Shown one piece after another: positions 1 through 5,441 of a DNA stretch of 5,441 nt. The stretch spans positions 1 to 5,441 of the forward strand of contig JAISYA010000207.1 of NCBI GenBank assembly GCA_031270205.1, given 5' to 3'. Position 1 is the first letter of the stretch. Each line of letters starts with the position of its first letter. The stretch is from Treponema sp. (GTDB taxonomy: Bacteria > Spirochaetota > Spirochaetia > Treponematales > Breznakiellaceae). The notes below the pieces were generated by a model. That model was not told the origin of the DNA and searched no databases. It saw nothing but the letters and a program-made list of their open reading frames with translations. The position numbers and the translations under genes were made by a program.

Positions 1-85
1 GAAAAATCTCCCGGTTGGAATACAGGGAGTGGATGATAAGATGCAGCAAGCGGCTTACTTCGGTTTGAAACTGGTGTTGCGCCAT
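1..85 (-). CDS. htpG: Molecular chaperone HtpG (bacterial Hsp90), N-terminal fragment
   Basis: This is the 5' end of an htpG gene read on the minus strand; the rest lies beyond the window. The visible 28 residues begin MAQHQFQTEVSRLL and end HSLYSNREIF. The FQTEV, LL-L-I-HSLYSN and EIF signatures are characteristic of the start of the Hsp90 GHKL ATPase domain, normally continued by LRELISN; the cut codon begins with C, consistent with that leucine. HtpG is an ATP-dependent cytosolic chaperone that acts with DnaK on folding clients. The ATG at 85-83 is chosen because AAGGAG lies six bases upstream. An in-frame ATG at 100-98 would add five residues (MKEPP) but sits on top of that ribosome binding site. 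The gene is transcribed divergently from ileS. Confidence 0.93.
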   Translation of the reverse strand, partial: MAQHQFQTEVSRLLHLIIHSLYSNREIF

Positions 86-91
86 GGGTGG

Positions 92-97
92 CTCCTT
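92..97 (-). promoter_or_regulatory. Ribosome binding site of htpG
   Basis: On the minus strand AAGGAG lies six bases before the ATG at 85-83. It is a strong Shine-Dalgarno match and decides between the two possible in-frame htpG starts (85 against 100). Confidence 0.85.
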
Positions 98-120
98 CAT
101 AAAAGTGTATTGTATACGAT

Positions 121-150
121 ATAGTAGCAAAAGAGGGGCGGAAATGTCAA
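121..150 (-). promoter_or_regulatory. Probable sigma70-type promoter of htpG
   Basis: Reading the minus strand, a perfect -35 box TTGACA (150-145) is followed after 18 bases by TACTAT (126-121), a four-of-six match to the -10 consensus. Transcription would start near base 114, giving a leader of about 30 bases that carries the htpG ribosome binding site. No CIRCE-type inverted repeat (TTAGCACTC, nine bases, GAGTGCTAA) is visible here, so HrcA control is not supported by this stretch. A near-palindrome TATTGTATACGATA (108-121, 12 of 14 symmetric) overlaps the presumed start site and could be a protein site or chance. Confidence 0.7.
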
Positions 151-227
151 ATGATGATCGCGCTGCCTCATCAGGGCACCGGCGTTTACGCTGCAACCGG
201 GAGATATAAACCGGGGAAAGACGGGAA

Positions 228-395
228 GCCGCTCAGCAGAGAAGCTGAGCCGCTCAGCAGAGAAGCTGAGCCGCTCAGCAGAGAAGCTGAGCCGCTCAGC
301 AGAGAAGCTGAGCCGCTCGGCAGAGAAGCTGAGCCGCTCAGCAGAGAAGCTGAGCTGCTCGGCAGAGAAGCTGAGCCGCTCAGAACAGACGCTGA
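228..395. repeat. 21-bp tandem repeat array, eight units, each able to form a hairpin
   Basis: Eight head-to-tail units of 21 bp start at 228, 249, 270, 291, 312, 333, 354 and 375. Units 1-4 and 6 are identical. Unit 5 has one change, unit 7 has two, and unit 8 is diverged in its middle. Each unit supplies the arms GCTCAGC and GCTGAGC around a six-base loop AGAGAA, giving a 7-bp stem (231-250, 252-271 and so on). The second arm of one unit and the first arm of the next also form a 15-base dyad around a single C, so the array has two alternative pairing registers. Read as protein, four of six frames are open and give heptads such as PLSREAE (plus) or LSFSAER (minus). No function is assigned. 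Confidence 0.95.
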
Positions 396-400
396 GCGGC
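375..400. repeat. Terminal 9-bp stem hairpin closing the repeat array
   Basis: The last, diverged repeat unit and its flank form a perfect 9-bp stem: GCCGCTCAG (375-383) pairs with CTGAGCGGC (392-400) around an eight-base loop. It is longer than the 7-bp stems of the other units because the flanking sequence reads GCGGC instead of the array's GCCGC. It is not followed by a T run on the plus strand or preceded by an A run that would make it a normal intrinsic terminator. Confidence 0.8.
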
Positions 401-488
401 CCTCCCCGGCGCGGTTCTCCCTCATGCTTCATTATTACCTATTCATTGTGCATTCTGCTTCCCGCTCCCCGCCCCGCCCCGCGCGGCC

Positions 489-517
489 TATAAAAAAAGC
501 GCGCGTTACAGTATACT
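489..517 (+). promoter_or_regulatory. Candidate ileS promoter
   Basis: TATACT at 512-517 matches the -10 consensus in five of six positions. TATAAA at 489-494, 17 bases upstream, is only a three-of-six match to a -35 box. Transcription would begin near 524, leaving a short leader before the GTG at 548. The -10 lies inside a perfect 10-bp palindrome, CAGTATACTG (509-518). The weak -35 makes this a moderate call. Confidence 0.45.
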
Positions 518-518
518 G
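509..518. promoter_or_regulatory. Palindrome over the ileS -10 box
   Basis: CAGTATACTG is a perfect 10-bp palindrome covering the candidate -10 hexamer. Such placement would suit a repressor site, but palindromes of this length are common and no matching regulator is visible. The core GTATAC also occurs at 112-117 near the htpG start site, which may be coincidence. Confidence 0.3.
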
Positions 519-537
519 GCGGCAACATCGAATATTT

Positions 538-543
538 GGAGGA
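538..543 (+). promoter_or_regulatory. Ribosome binding site that sets the ileS start at GTG 548
   Basis: GGAGGA lies five bases before the in-frame GTG at 548. A TTG at 536 would open the same frame earlier, but the Shine-Dalgarno sequence would then lie inside the coding region. The ATG at 544 is in a different frame. The resulting N-terminus MYKQVDPKVNFP fits the family start. Confidence 0.8.
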
Positions 544-547
544 ATGT

Positions 548-3500
548 GTGTACAAGCAGGTGGATCCCAAAGTAAATTTTCCCGGGCTGGAAGAGGAAAT
601 CCTCGCGTTCTGGGAGCGGAATCACATTTTTCAAAAATCCGTATCCCGGCGGGAAGGGGCGGAAGACTTCGTTTTCTATGACGGCCCGCCCTTTGCCACC
701 GGCCTTCCCCATTTCGGGCATTTTGTGCCCAGCACCATTAAGGACATCATTCCGCGCTACCAGGCCATGAAAGGCAAACGGGTGGAGCGCCGCTTCGGCT
801 GGGACTGCCACGGGCTGCCCGTGGAAAACCTTATCGAACAAGAGCTGGGCCTCAATTCAAAAACCGACATCGAACAATTCGGCGTCGCGCAATTCAACGA
901 AGCCTGCCGCGTTTCGGTGCTCCGCTATGTAAACGAATGGCGGGAAGTCATTACACGCCTCGGCCGCTGGGTCGATTTTGACCACGATTACAAAACCATG
1001 GACATTGACTACATGGAGACTATCTGGTGGGTAATGAAATCCCTCTGGGAGAAGGGCCTGCTCTACGAAGGCCACTACATTCTTCCCTATTGTCCCCGCT
1101 GCGCCACGGTCCTCTCCAACCACGAACTTAATCTGGGCGGCTATAAAGACGTGCATGATCCGGCAATCACCCTGCGCTTCAAAGTAACAGAGGGGGGAAG
1201 TCTCCCCCCTGGCTCCGAAGCTGCCGCTTCTCCGCCACCCCCCGCTCCTAGGGGCGCCGCCCTTAAAACCCCGCGTTTCCCCCCAAACACGTATTTGCTG
1301 GCCTGGACCACCACTCCCTGGACATTGCCTTCCAACCTCGCCCTGGCGCTGGGGCCGGACATCGACTATGCGCTGGTAAAGGACGGCGGCGACCACTACA
1401 TCCTCGCCGAGGCGCGGCTTCCGGCCTACTACAAAAGCGGGGCGGCGTACGAAATCGTGGGCCGCTACAAAGGCGCGGACCTTTTGGGCATAGAATACGA
1501 GCCGCTCTTTCCCTACTTCAAAGACGCCGCGGCGCGGAACGCCTTCCGCACCTACCCCGGCGATTATGTCTCAACCGGGGACGGCACGGGCATTGTGCAT
1601 ACCGCGCCCGGTTTCGGCGAAGACGACGCCAGAGTGCTCAAGGGAACCGGCGTGCCGGTGGTTTGCCCGGTGGACGCCGAGTGCCGTTTTACCGGGGAGG
1701 TCGGCGATTACGCGGGGCTTTTTGTCAAAGACGCGGATAAGGCAATCATGGAGCGGCTCAAGGCCGAAGGAAAGCTGGTAAAGCGCGAGCAGATACTCCA
1801 CGCCTATCCGCATTGCTGGCGGTGTTCCAGCCCGCTTATTTACCGGGCGGTGGGTTCATGGTTTGTCAACGTGGAAAAGATCAAACAGGACATGCTGGAC
1901 GCCAACAAGCAGATTTACTGGGTGCCGGAACACATCAAGGAAGGCCGCTTCGGTAAATGGCTGGAAGGCGCCCGCGACTGGGCGATCAGCCGCAACCGCT
2001 ACTGGGGCAATCCCCTGCCGATTTGGCGCTGCCCGGACTGCGGCAAAATAATCTGCGTGGGAAGCCGCGCCGAACTGAAAGAGCTTTCAGGCCGCTTCCC
2101 CGATGATCTCCACAAGCATTTCGTTGACGACATCACCATCCCCTGCTCCAAAGCTGCCGCCGGAACCGGCGGGGAAAAGGGCTGTAAAGGGATCATGCGC
2201 CGCGTTCCGGAAGTCCTTGACTGCTGGTTTGAATCGGGGGCGATGCCCTACGGGCAGAATCACTATCCCTTTGAAAACAAGGCGTTTTTTGACCGTCATT
2301 TTCCCGCGGACTTTATCAACGAGGGCCTCGATCAGACACGGGGCTGGTTTTACACCCTGACCGTCCTTTCCGCGGCCCTGTTCAAAAAACCGGCGTTCAA
2401 AAACTGCGTGGTGAGCGGCCTGGTTCTTGCCGCCGACGGCAAAAAAATGAGCAAAAGCCTGCGCAACTACACCGATCCGATGGAGGTGATCAACAGTTTC
2501 GGCGCCGACGCCCTCCGGCTTTTTTTGGTACATTCAGCGGTGGTAAAAGCCGACGACCTCCGTTACAGCGACGAGGGCGTGCGCGAGGTAATGAAGAGCA
2601 TCATCATCCCGCTGTGGAACGCCTACAGTTTTTTTGTAACTTACGCCAACATTGACCAGGTCAGCCCCGAAGGAGCGAGCGAAAGTCCCGCCAACCCGCT
2701 TGACCGGTGGATTCTCTCCGAGGCGGAGAACCTTACCGAAAAAGTGGGCGGCGCCCTTGACGCCTACGATCTGACACGGGCGGTGGACCCCATTCTGGAA
2801 TTCATTGAACTGCTCAACAACTGGTACATCCGCCGTTCCCGCCGCCGCTTCTGGCGCAGCGAAAATGACGCCGACAAAATTGAAGCCTACGGCGTCCTGT
2901 ACGACGCGCTCAAAACATTGATCACCACCACCGCGCCGTTTATGCCGTTTACCACCGAGGCAATATGGCAGAATTTACGAACAGACCGCGACCCTGAATC
3001 CGTACACCTTGCCGATTTCCCCAAACCCAGGGAAAAACGCCGGGATCGCCCCCTTGAATACCGCATGGCCGCCGTTCAGCACGCGGTCTCCATGGGCCGC
3101 TCCCTGCGTTCCCAGTACAACATTAAAGTACGGCAGCCTTTGCGCATGGCCGAGCTGGTTACCCGCGACCCGGAAGAAAAAAAAGTGCTGCTCGACATGG
3201 TTGAGATCATTCGGGAAGAACTCAACGTCAAGGAGGTGATTTTTAAGGATAACGAGGAGGACCTTGTTGAATACGAGGTGAAGGCCAATTTCCGCGTGCT
3301 GGGAAAAGAACTGGGAAAAGACATGAAGGCCGCCGCCGCCGGAATAGAATCCCTCAGCCACGCGGAGATTCAAAGCGTCATTGAAGGCGCTTCCCTTTCC
3401 ATTGACATTCCCTCCGCGGACGGAGGAACCAGAAGCGTGGTGATCACCGCCGATACAATCGACGTCAGGCGCAACGAAAAAGCCAATCTGCGGGTGCTTA

Positions 3501-3805
3501 ACGAGGGAACCCTTACGGTGGGCCTTGATACGGAAATTACCAGGGAGCTTTCGATGGAAGGCGACATTCGGGACCTGGTCCGCGGCGTGCAGACCGGCCG
3601 CAAGGACATGGGCCTTTCGGTAACCGACCGCGTCAAACTGACCGTCTACGGCTCCGAAAAAATGAAAGAGGCCTGGAAAGTTTTCGGAAGTTCCGCCGCC
3701 TCGGAAACGCTGGCGGTGGAAACCGCCTGGGCCAAGGTTGACGGGCAGATACAACTGGAGACGGACGGCGACGTGTGGTACGTGAAGATCGAGAAAGCGC
3801 AATGA
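548..3805 (+). CDS. ileS: Isoleucine--tRNA ligase, type 2 (eukaryote-like)
   Basis: This cytosolic class I synthetase charges tRNA-Ile with isoleucine using ATP and hydrolyses mischarged valine. It is 1,085 residues long from the GTG start, normal for the long type 2 family. Visible landmarks are the HIGH motif as HFGH (55-58), CPRC (182-185), the editing (CP1) domain with WTTTPWTLPSN (253-263) and GTGIVHTAPGFGEDD (346-360), CWRC (423-426), WAISRNRYWG (478-487), CPDC (495-498), GLDQTRGWFY (593-602), and KMSKS (633-637). A helical anticodon-binding domain (about 700-850) follows, then a C-terminal extension of the DUF5915 type from about residue 900. All catalytic signatures are intact. Type 2 enzymes are known to be less sensitive to mupirocin; resistance here is inferred. 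Residues 215-246 form an unusual Pro/Ala-rich insertion, described separately. The stop codon overlaps the start of the next gene. Confidence 0.97.
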   Translation: MYKQVDPKVNFPGLEEEILAFWERNHIFQKSVSRREGAEDFVFYDGPPFATGLPHFGHFVPSTIKDIIPRYQAMKGKRVERRFGWDCHGLPVENLIEQELGLNSKTDIEQFGVAQFNEACRVSVLRYVNEWREVITRLGRWVDFDHDYKTMDIDYMETIWWVMKSLWEKGLLYEGHYILPYCPRCATVLSNHELNLGGYKDVHDPAITLRFKVTEGGSLPPGSEAAASPPPPAPRGAALKTPRFPPNTYLLAWTTTPWTLPSNLALALGPDIDYALVKDGGDHYILAEARLPAYYKSGAAYEIVGRYKGADLLGIEYEPLFPYFKDAAARNAFRTYPGDYVSTGDGTGIVHTAPGFGEDDARVLKGTGVPVVCPVDAECRFTGEVGDYAGLFVKDADKAIMERLKAEGKLVKREQILHAYPHCWRCSSPLIYRAVGSWFVNVEKIKQDMLDANKQIYWVPEHIKEGRFGKWLEGARDWAISRNRYWGNPLPIWRCPDCGKIICVGSRAELKELSGRFPDDLHKHFVDDITIPCSKAAAGTGGEKGCKGIMRRVPEVLDCWFESGAMPYGQNHYPFENKAFFDRHFPADFINEGLDQTRGWFYTLTVLSAALFKKPAFKNCVVSGLVLAADGKKMSKSLRNYTDPMEVINSFGADALRLFLVHSAVVKADDLRYSDEGVREVMKSIIIPLWNAYSFFVTYANIDQVSPEGASESPANPLDRWILSEAENLTEKVGGALDAYDLTRAVDPILEFIELLNNWYIRRSRRRFWRSENDADKIEAYGVLYDALKTLITTTAPFMPFTTEAIWQNLRTDRDPESVHLADFPKPREKRRDRPLEYRMAAVQHAVSMGRSLRSQYNIKVRQPLRMAELVTRDPEEKKVLLDMVEIIREELNVKEVIFKDNEEDLVEYEVKANFRVLGKELGKDMKAAAAGIESLSHAEIQSVIEGASLSIDIPSADGGTRSVVITADTIDVRRNEKANLRVLNEGTLTVGLDTEITRELSMEGDIRDLVRGVQTGRKDMGLSVTDRVKLTVYGSEKMKEAWKVFGSSAASETLAVETAWAKVDGQIQLETDGDVWYVKIEKAQ
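1191..1285 (+). repeat. GC-rich hairpin-forming insert within ileS, residues about 215-246
   Basis: Between FKVT and NTYLLAW, where relatives usually have only a few residues, ileS carries about 31 codons encoding a Gly/Pro/Ala/Ser-rich segment with PPPPAP. The DNA is rich in G and C runs. It folds into an 8-bp perfect hairpin AGGGGGGA/TCCCCCCT with a four-base loop (1191-1210), a 5-bp hairpin GAAGC/GCTTC (1217-1230) and a 6-bp hairpin with one G-T pair (1250-1264). GGGGGGAA at 1192 is also complementary to TTCCCCCC at 1277-1284, so the segment is bounded by 8-bp inverted repeats 93 bp apart, exactly 31 codons. This suggests a palindromic repeat element inserted in frame. Expansion of a surface loop is the alternative. 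Confidence 0.6.
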
Positions 3806-4767
3806 TCGGTACGCGGATATTCCGCGCTTTAGCGGGCGTTTTTTTGGTATTGCTTTTTCTCGTTTCCTGCGGAACCCTGCCGGAAGCGGCCGGCACGGCC
3901 GAGATGAGCGAAGAATCCGAATATATCCCCCTGGAAGCGGGGGCGCTGCTCTATGTGCTCGCCGACGTGCAGCAGGCGCGGCCCATTTTGGACATTGCGC
4001 AAATCCGCGGGCTGAACGAAAAGCGGGCAACGCAAATGCTTGACAAAACCCGCTACGCGGCTGCGGCCCTGTATCCGCCTGAAAGCGGCAGACGTTTCCA
4101 GGCGACAGCCTGGGGCGCGTACCCCAGTTTCCGGGCGGGTATGGCTTTCGGCATGAGCAGGAACTGGAAAAAGCATCGTTCCGCCGCCGCTCTTCCCTAC
4201 TGGTATTCGGCCAAAGAGCGGCTCTCGGTCGCCCTGAACGCGAAGCAGGCCTTTGTTTCCTCATCAATAAACGATGCTCCGCTTGAGCCTTTTTCCCCGT
4301 CTCCCGGCGTTGAGACCCCCGAAGGTTTCGCTGAATTCCGCCGGAGGGCGATCATTTCCTGCTGGCTTGAGCGGCCCGCCGCAATGCTCAGAGCGGCCTT
4401 TGAAAAAATGCAAATCCCCCTGCAACTCCCGGCGGAGCGGATATTTGTCAGCCTCTTTCCCGCGGCGGAGCGGCTTGCGGCGGACGGAAAAACACCCGGG
4501 GAAACCGAAAGCCCGCAATATGAAGCCCTAATACGGATTCAGCTTGCAAGCGCGACGCAGGCGAAGGCCCTGGTCACTCTTTTAACCCTGGCCGGGGGCT
4601 TTGTCTCTGCCAAAACTCAGGAAACGGACGGTCCCGCCTCCGTGGCGGCGCTGCTCTTTGCCAATCCGCCGGTTCAAAAGGGGCAGAGTCTTGACATCAG
4701 GACCGCCGCCCTAACCCGGGGTGACATCGCTTTACTTTTCAGCCTTTTCCCGGTATATTTAGACTAA
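3802..4767 (+). CDS. Putative lipoprotein, possibly of the treponemal Tp0453 type
   Basis: The product is 321 residues starting at ATG 3802. The N-terminus is a lipoprotein signal: basic residues (R5, R8), a hydrophobic core (about 9-21) and the lipobox LVSC, with Cys23 the predicted lipidated residue. The mature part has no other clear membrane segment and is rich in Ala, Leu and Arg, with an early block PLEAGALLYVLADVQQARPI. No enzyme motif is visible. The start overlaps the ileS stop as ATGA with only a weak upstream GAGAAAG, so translation is probably coupled to ileS. A longer start at GTG 3775 would put charged residues ahead of the signal peptide and is less likely. From memory, T. pallidum has the lipoprotein Tp0453 directly after ileS; homology is inferred from position and lipobox only. 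A role in the outer envelope is likely but unproven. Confidence 0.85.
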   Translation: MIGTRIFRALAGVFLVLLFLVSCGTLPEAAGTAEMSEESEYIPLEAGALLYVLADVQQARPILDIAQIRGLNEKRATQMLDKTRYAAAALYPPESGRRFQATAWGAYPSFRAGMAFGMSRNWKKHRSAAALPYWYSAKERLSVALNAKQAFVSSSINDAPLEPFSPSPGVETPEGFAEFRRRAIISCWLERPAAMLRAAFEKMQIPLQLPAERIFVSLFPAAERLAADGKTPGETESPQYEALIRIQLASATQAKALVTLLTLAGGFVSAKTQETDGPASVAALLFANPPVQKGQSLDIRTAALTRGDIALLFSLFPVYLD

Positions 4768-4802
4768 AGCGGCTTTGCAAGGCTGAAAGCCTTAAAACCG
4801 CT
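4768..4802 (+). other. Compound hairpin after the lipoprotein gene, possible weak terminator
   Basis: An inner 6-bp stem AAGGCT/AGCCTT with a GAA loop (4779-4793) lies inside an outer 5-bp stem AGCGG/CCGCT (4768-4772 with 4798-4802). GGCTTT (4771-4776) can instead pair with AAAGCC (4786-4791), an alternative fold. There is no T run after it, so intrinsic termination would be weak. RNA processing or protection of the upstream transcript end is equally possible. Confidence 0.45.
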
Positions 4803-4807
4803 ATAAT
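4802..4807 (+). promoter_or_regulatory. Candidate -10 box for the fmdB-like gene
   Basis: TATAAT at 4802-4807 is a perfect -10 match, about 25 bases before the start codon of the next gene. The region 17 bases upstream (AAGGCT) is no -35 match. TTGCAA at 4775-4780 is better but 21 bases away. If real, transcription would start near 4814, giving the zinc ribbon genes their own promoter besides read-through from ileS. Confidence 0.4.
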
Positions 4808-4818
4808 GAAATAAAATT

Positions 4819-4824
4819 AGAGGA
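4819..4824 (+). promoter_or_regulatory. Ribosome binding site of the fmdB-like gene
   Basis: AGAGGA lies eight bases before ATG 4833 and supports that start. Confidence 0.7.
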
Positions 4825-4832
4825 AATCGGCC

Positions 4833-5186
4833 ATGCCTACTTACGAATATGAATGCAAAAGCTGCGGCCACGTCTTTGAGTTTTTCCAGGCCATGAGTGA
4901 CGAGCCGCTCAAAAACTGTCCCGAATGCGGCAAGAGCGTCCGCAGGCTGATCCACGGCGGAACCGGCGTTATTTTCAAAGGTTCCGGCTTCTATGTTACC
5001 GACAAAAGCAAGGCCGCCGGCGCTTCGTCAAAAACTCCCAAGAGCGCCGACGCCGCGCCGGCCGGCGGGTCCGCCCCGGAGAAAGCGCCCGCCGCGTCTT
5101 CCCCTGGGGGCGGCGCTTCCGGCGGGGAAAGCGTCCCGAAAAAAGACTCCGAAGGGAAAGCCAAGCCGGCTGCCCAGACGTCATAA
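4833..5186 (+). CDS. FmdB-family zinc ribbon protein
   Basis: The 117-residue product starts MPTYEYECKSCGHVFE, the hallmark of the small FmdB/CxxC_CxxC_SSSS family. Cys8, Cys11, Cys29 and Cys32 form one zinc ribbon. It is followed by GVIFKGSGFYVTD (45-57), the conserved end of the domain. Residues from about 58 onward are a low-complexity tail rich in Ala, Pro, Gly, Ser and Lys with no predicted fold. Named after a regulator in a formamidase operon, the family has no settled general function; binding to nucleic acid or protein is a guess. It lies 65 bp after the lipoprotein gene and 2 bp before another zinc ribbon gene, so the two probably share a transcript. Confidence 0.92.
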   Translation: MPTYEYECKSCGHVFEFFQAMSDEPLKNCPECGKSVRRLIHGGTGVIFKGSGFYVTDKSKAAGASSKTPKSADAAPAGGSAPEKAPAASSPGGGASGGESVPKKDSEGKAKPAAQTS

Positions 5187-5188
5187 CC

Positions 5189-5441
5189 TTGAAAAAAAAG
5201 CCCCGCTTTTTCTGCGACAACTGCGGCGCCGAGGTTGACGGCGAGACGAAAGCCTGCCCGCATTGCGGCCGCTTTTTCGTTTCGGTCCGCTGTCCCGCCT
5301 GCGGCTTTTCTGGCGAGGAGCGGCTCTTTGCCGGCGGCTGCCCCGCCTGCGGTTATTCGAAGCCGGGCGTCAAGAAGCCCTTGCGTGCAAAAAAAATCGC
5401 CGCCAGCCCCCTTCCCCTGTGGGTATATGTTTTTTCAATCG
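5189..5441 (+). CDS. Zinc ribbon protein with four CxxC pairs, N-terminal part, probably membrane anchored
   Basis: An open frame from TTG 5189 runs off the window end, giving 84 residues. It begins MKKKPRFFCDNCG and has four CxxC pairs: Cys9/12, Cys23/26, Cys35/38 and Cys51/54, enough for two zinc ribbons in tandem. After a basic stretch (KKPLRAKK, 62-69) a hydrophobic run begins (PLPLWVYVFSI), suggesting a transmembrane helix cut by the window edge, with the ribbons in the cytoplasm. The TTG start is chosen because no ATG or GTG is available in frame near it and it follows the fmdB stop by two bases. No clear ribosome binding site is seen, so translation may be coupled. The function is not recognised; tandem zinc ribbons followed by a membrane helix occur in many uncharacterised bacterial proteins. 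Confidence 0.8.
   Translation, partial: MKKKPRFFCDNCGAEVDGETKACPHCGRFFVSVRCPACGFSGEERLFAGGCPACGYSKPGVKKPLRAKKIAASPLPLWVYVFSI

Larger units (their letters stand above)
86..547. other. Divergent intergenic region between htpG and ileS
   Basis: This 462-bp region holds no convincing gene. It contains the htpG promoter and leader (about 86-150), a stretch without recognised signals (151-227), the 21-bp tandem repeat array (228-395) with its terminal hairpin (to 400), an AT-rich islet (about 424-456), a run of C-rich sequence (460-485), and the probable ileS promoter and ribosome binding site (about 489-547). Several reading frames stay open across the repeat because its length is a multiple of three. 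They overlap the starts of htpG or ileS and are judged non-coding. Confidence 0.75.

Noticed and set aside
2..124. Plus-strand open frame of 40 codons at the left edge
   Set aside because: The opposite strand encodes a clear HtpG N-terminus with its ribosome binding site and promoter, so this is a shadow frame.
96..125. Plus-strand promoter TTCATA with an 18-bp spacer and TATAGT
   Set aside because: It is weaker than the minus-strand TTGACA promoter on the same bases, and no plus-strand gene follows for over 400 bases. It could only matter if the repeat array is transcribed.
144..209. Possible 21-codon leader peptide starting at ATG 144 after GAGGGG
   Set aside because: It has no regulatory codon pattern (no isoleucine run), lies on top of the htpG promoter, and is about 340 bases from ileS.
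228..395. CRISPR array
   Set aside because: The units are directly adjacent with no unique spacers, so this is a simple tandem repeat.
97..432. Minus-strand open frame of 111 codons with LSFSAER heptads, ending just before htpG
   Set aside because: It has only a weak ribosome binding site, contains the htpG promoter, and consists mostly of repeat. Two of three repeat substitutions are silent in this frame, so a real repeat protein cannot be fully excluded, but the evidence is too thin.
401..547. T-box or other tRNA-sensing leader upstream of ileS
   Set aside because: No T-box consensus, specifier stem or antiterminator/terminator pair with a T run was found, and the probable transcript leader is only about 25 bases.
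151..681. Plus-strand open frame of 176 codons with PLSREAE heptads
   Set aside because: It owes its length to the stop-free 21-bp repeat, overlaps ileS by over 130 bases in another frame, and shows no family resemblance. Four of six frames are open through the repeat for the same reason.
2975..4267. Long minus-strand open frame of 430 codons opposite ileS and the lipoprotein gene
   Set aside because: It runs antisense to the conserved C-terminal part of IleRS, has no recognisable family features, and is explained by high GC content.

Overview
The window looks like a chromosomal segment from a spirochaete, most likely a GC-rich, host-associated Treponema or close relative. The evidence is a eukaryote-like (type 2) isoleucyl-tRNA synthetase starting MYKQVDPKVNFP, a long lipoprotein gene translationally coupled directly behind it (from memory, Treponema pallidum also has a lipoprotein gene, tp0453, directly after ileS, tp0452), and FmdB and multi-zinc-ribbon proteins. 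Genus assignment is inference; no rRNA or other marker is present.

Layout. Bases 1-85 (minus strand) hold the first 28 codons of htpG (Hsp90 chaperone), with its ribosome binding site at 92-97 and a good sigma70-type promoter (TTGACA, 18 bp, TACTAT) at 150-121. Between htpG and the divergent ileS lies a 462-bp non-coding region. It contains an eight-unit, 21-bp tandem repeat (228-395) whose units can each fold into a hairpin, then a longer terminal hairpin (375-400), and a probable ileS promoter with a palindromic -10 region around 509-518.

The plus strand then carries ileS (548-3805, GTG start), a lipoprotein gene overlapping it by ATGA (3802-4767), a 65-bp spacer with a compound hairpin and a TATAAT box, an fmdB-like zinc ribbon gene (4833-5186), and the start of a gene encoding a four-CxxC zinc ribbon protein (5189 to the window end).

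The two points most worth a second look are the tandem hairpin array in the htpG/ileS divergent promoter region and a GC-extreme, hairpin-rich, proline/alanine-rich in-frame segment inside ileS (1191-1285). The latter looks like a small palindromic repeat that entered an essential gene without breaking its frame. No phage, transposase, CRISPR, tRNA or rRNA feature was seen.
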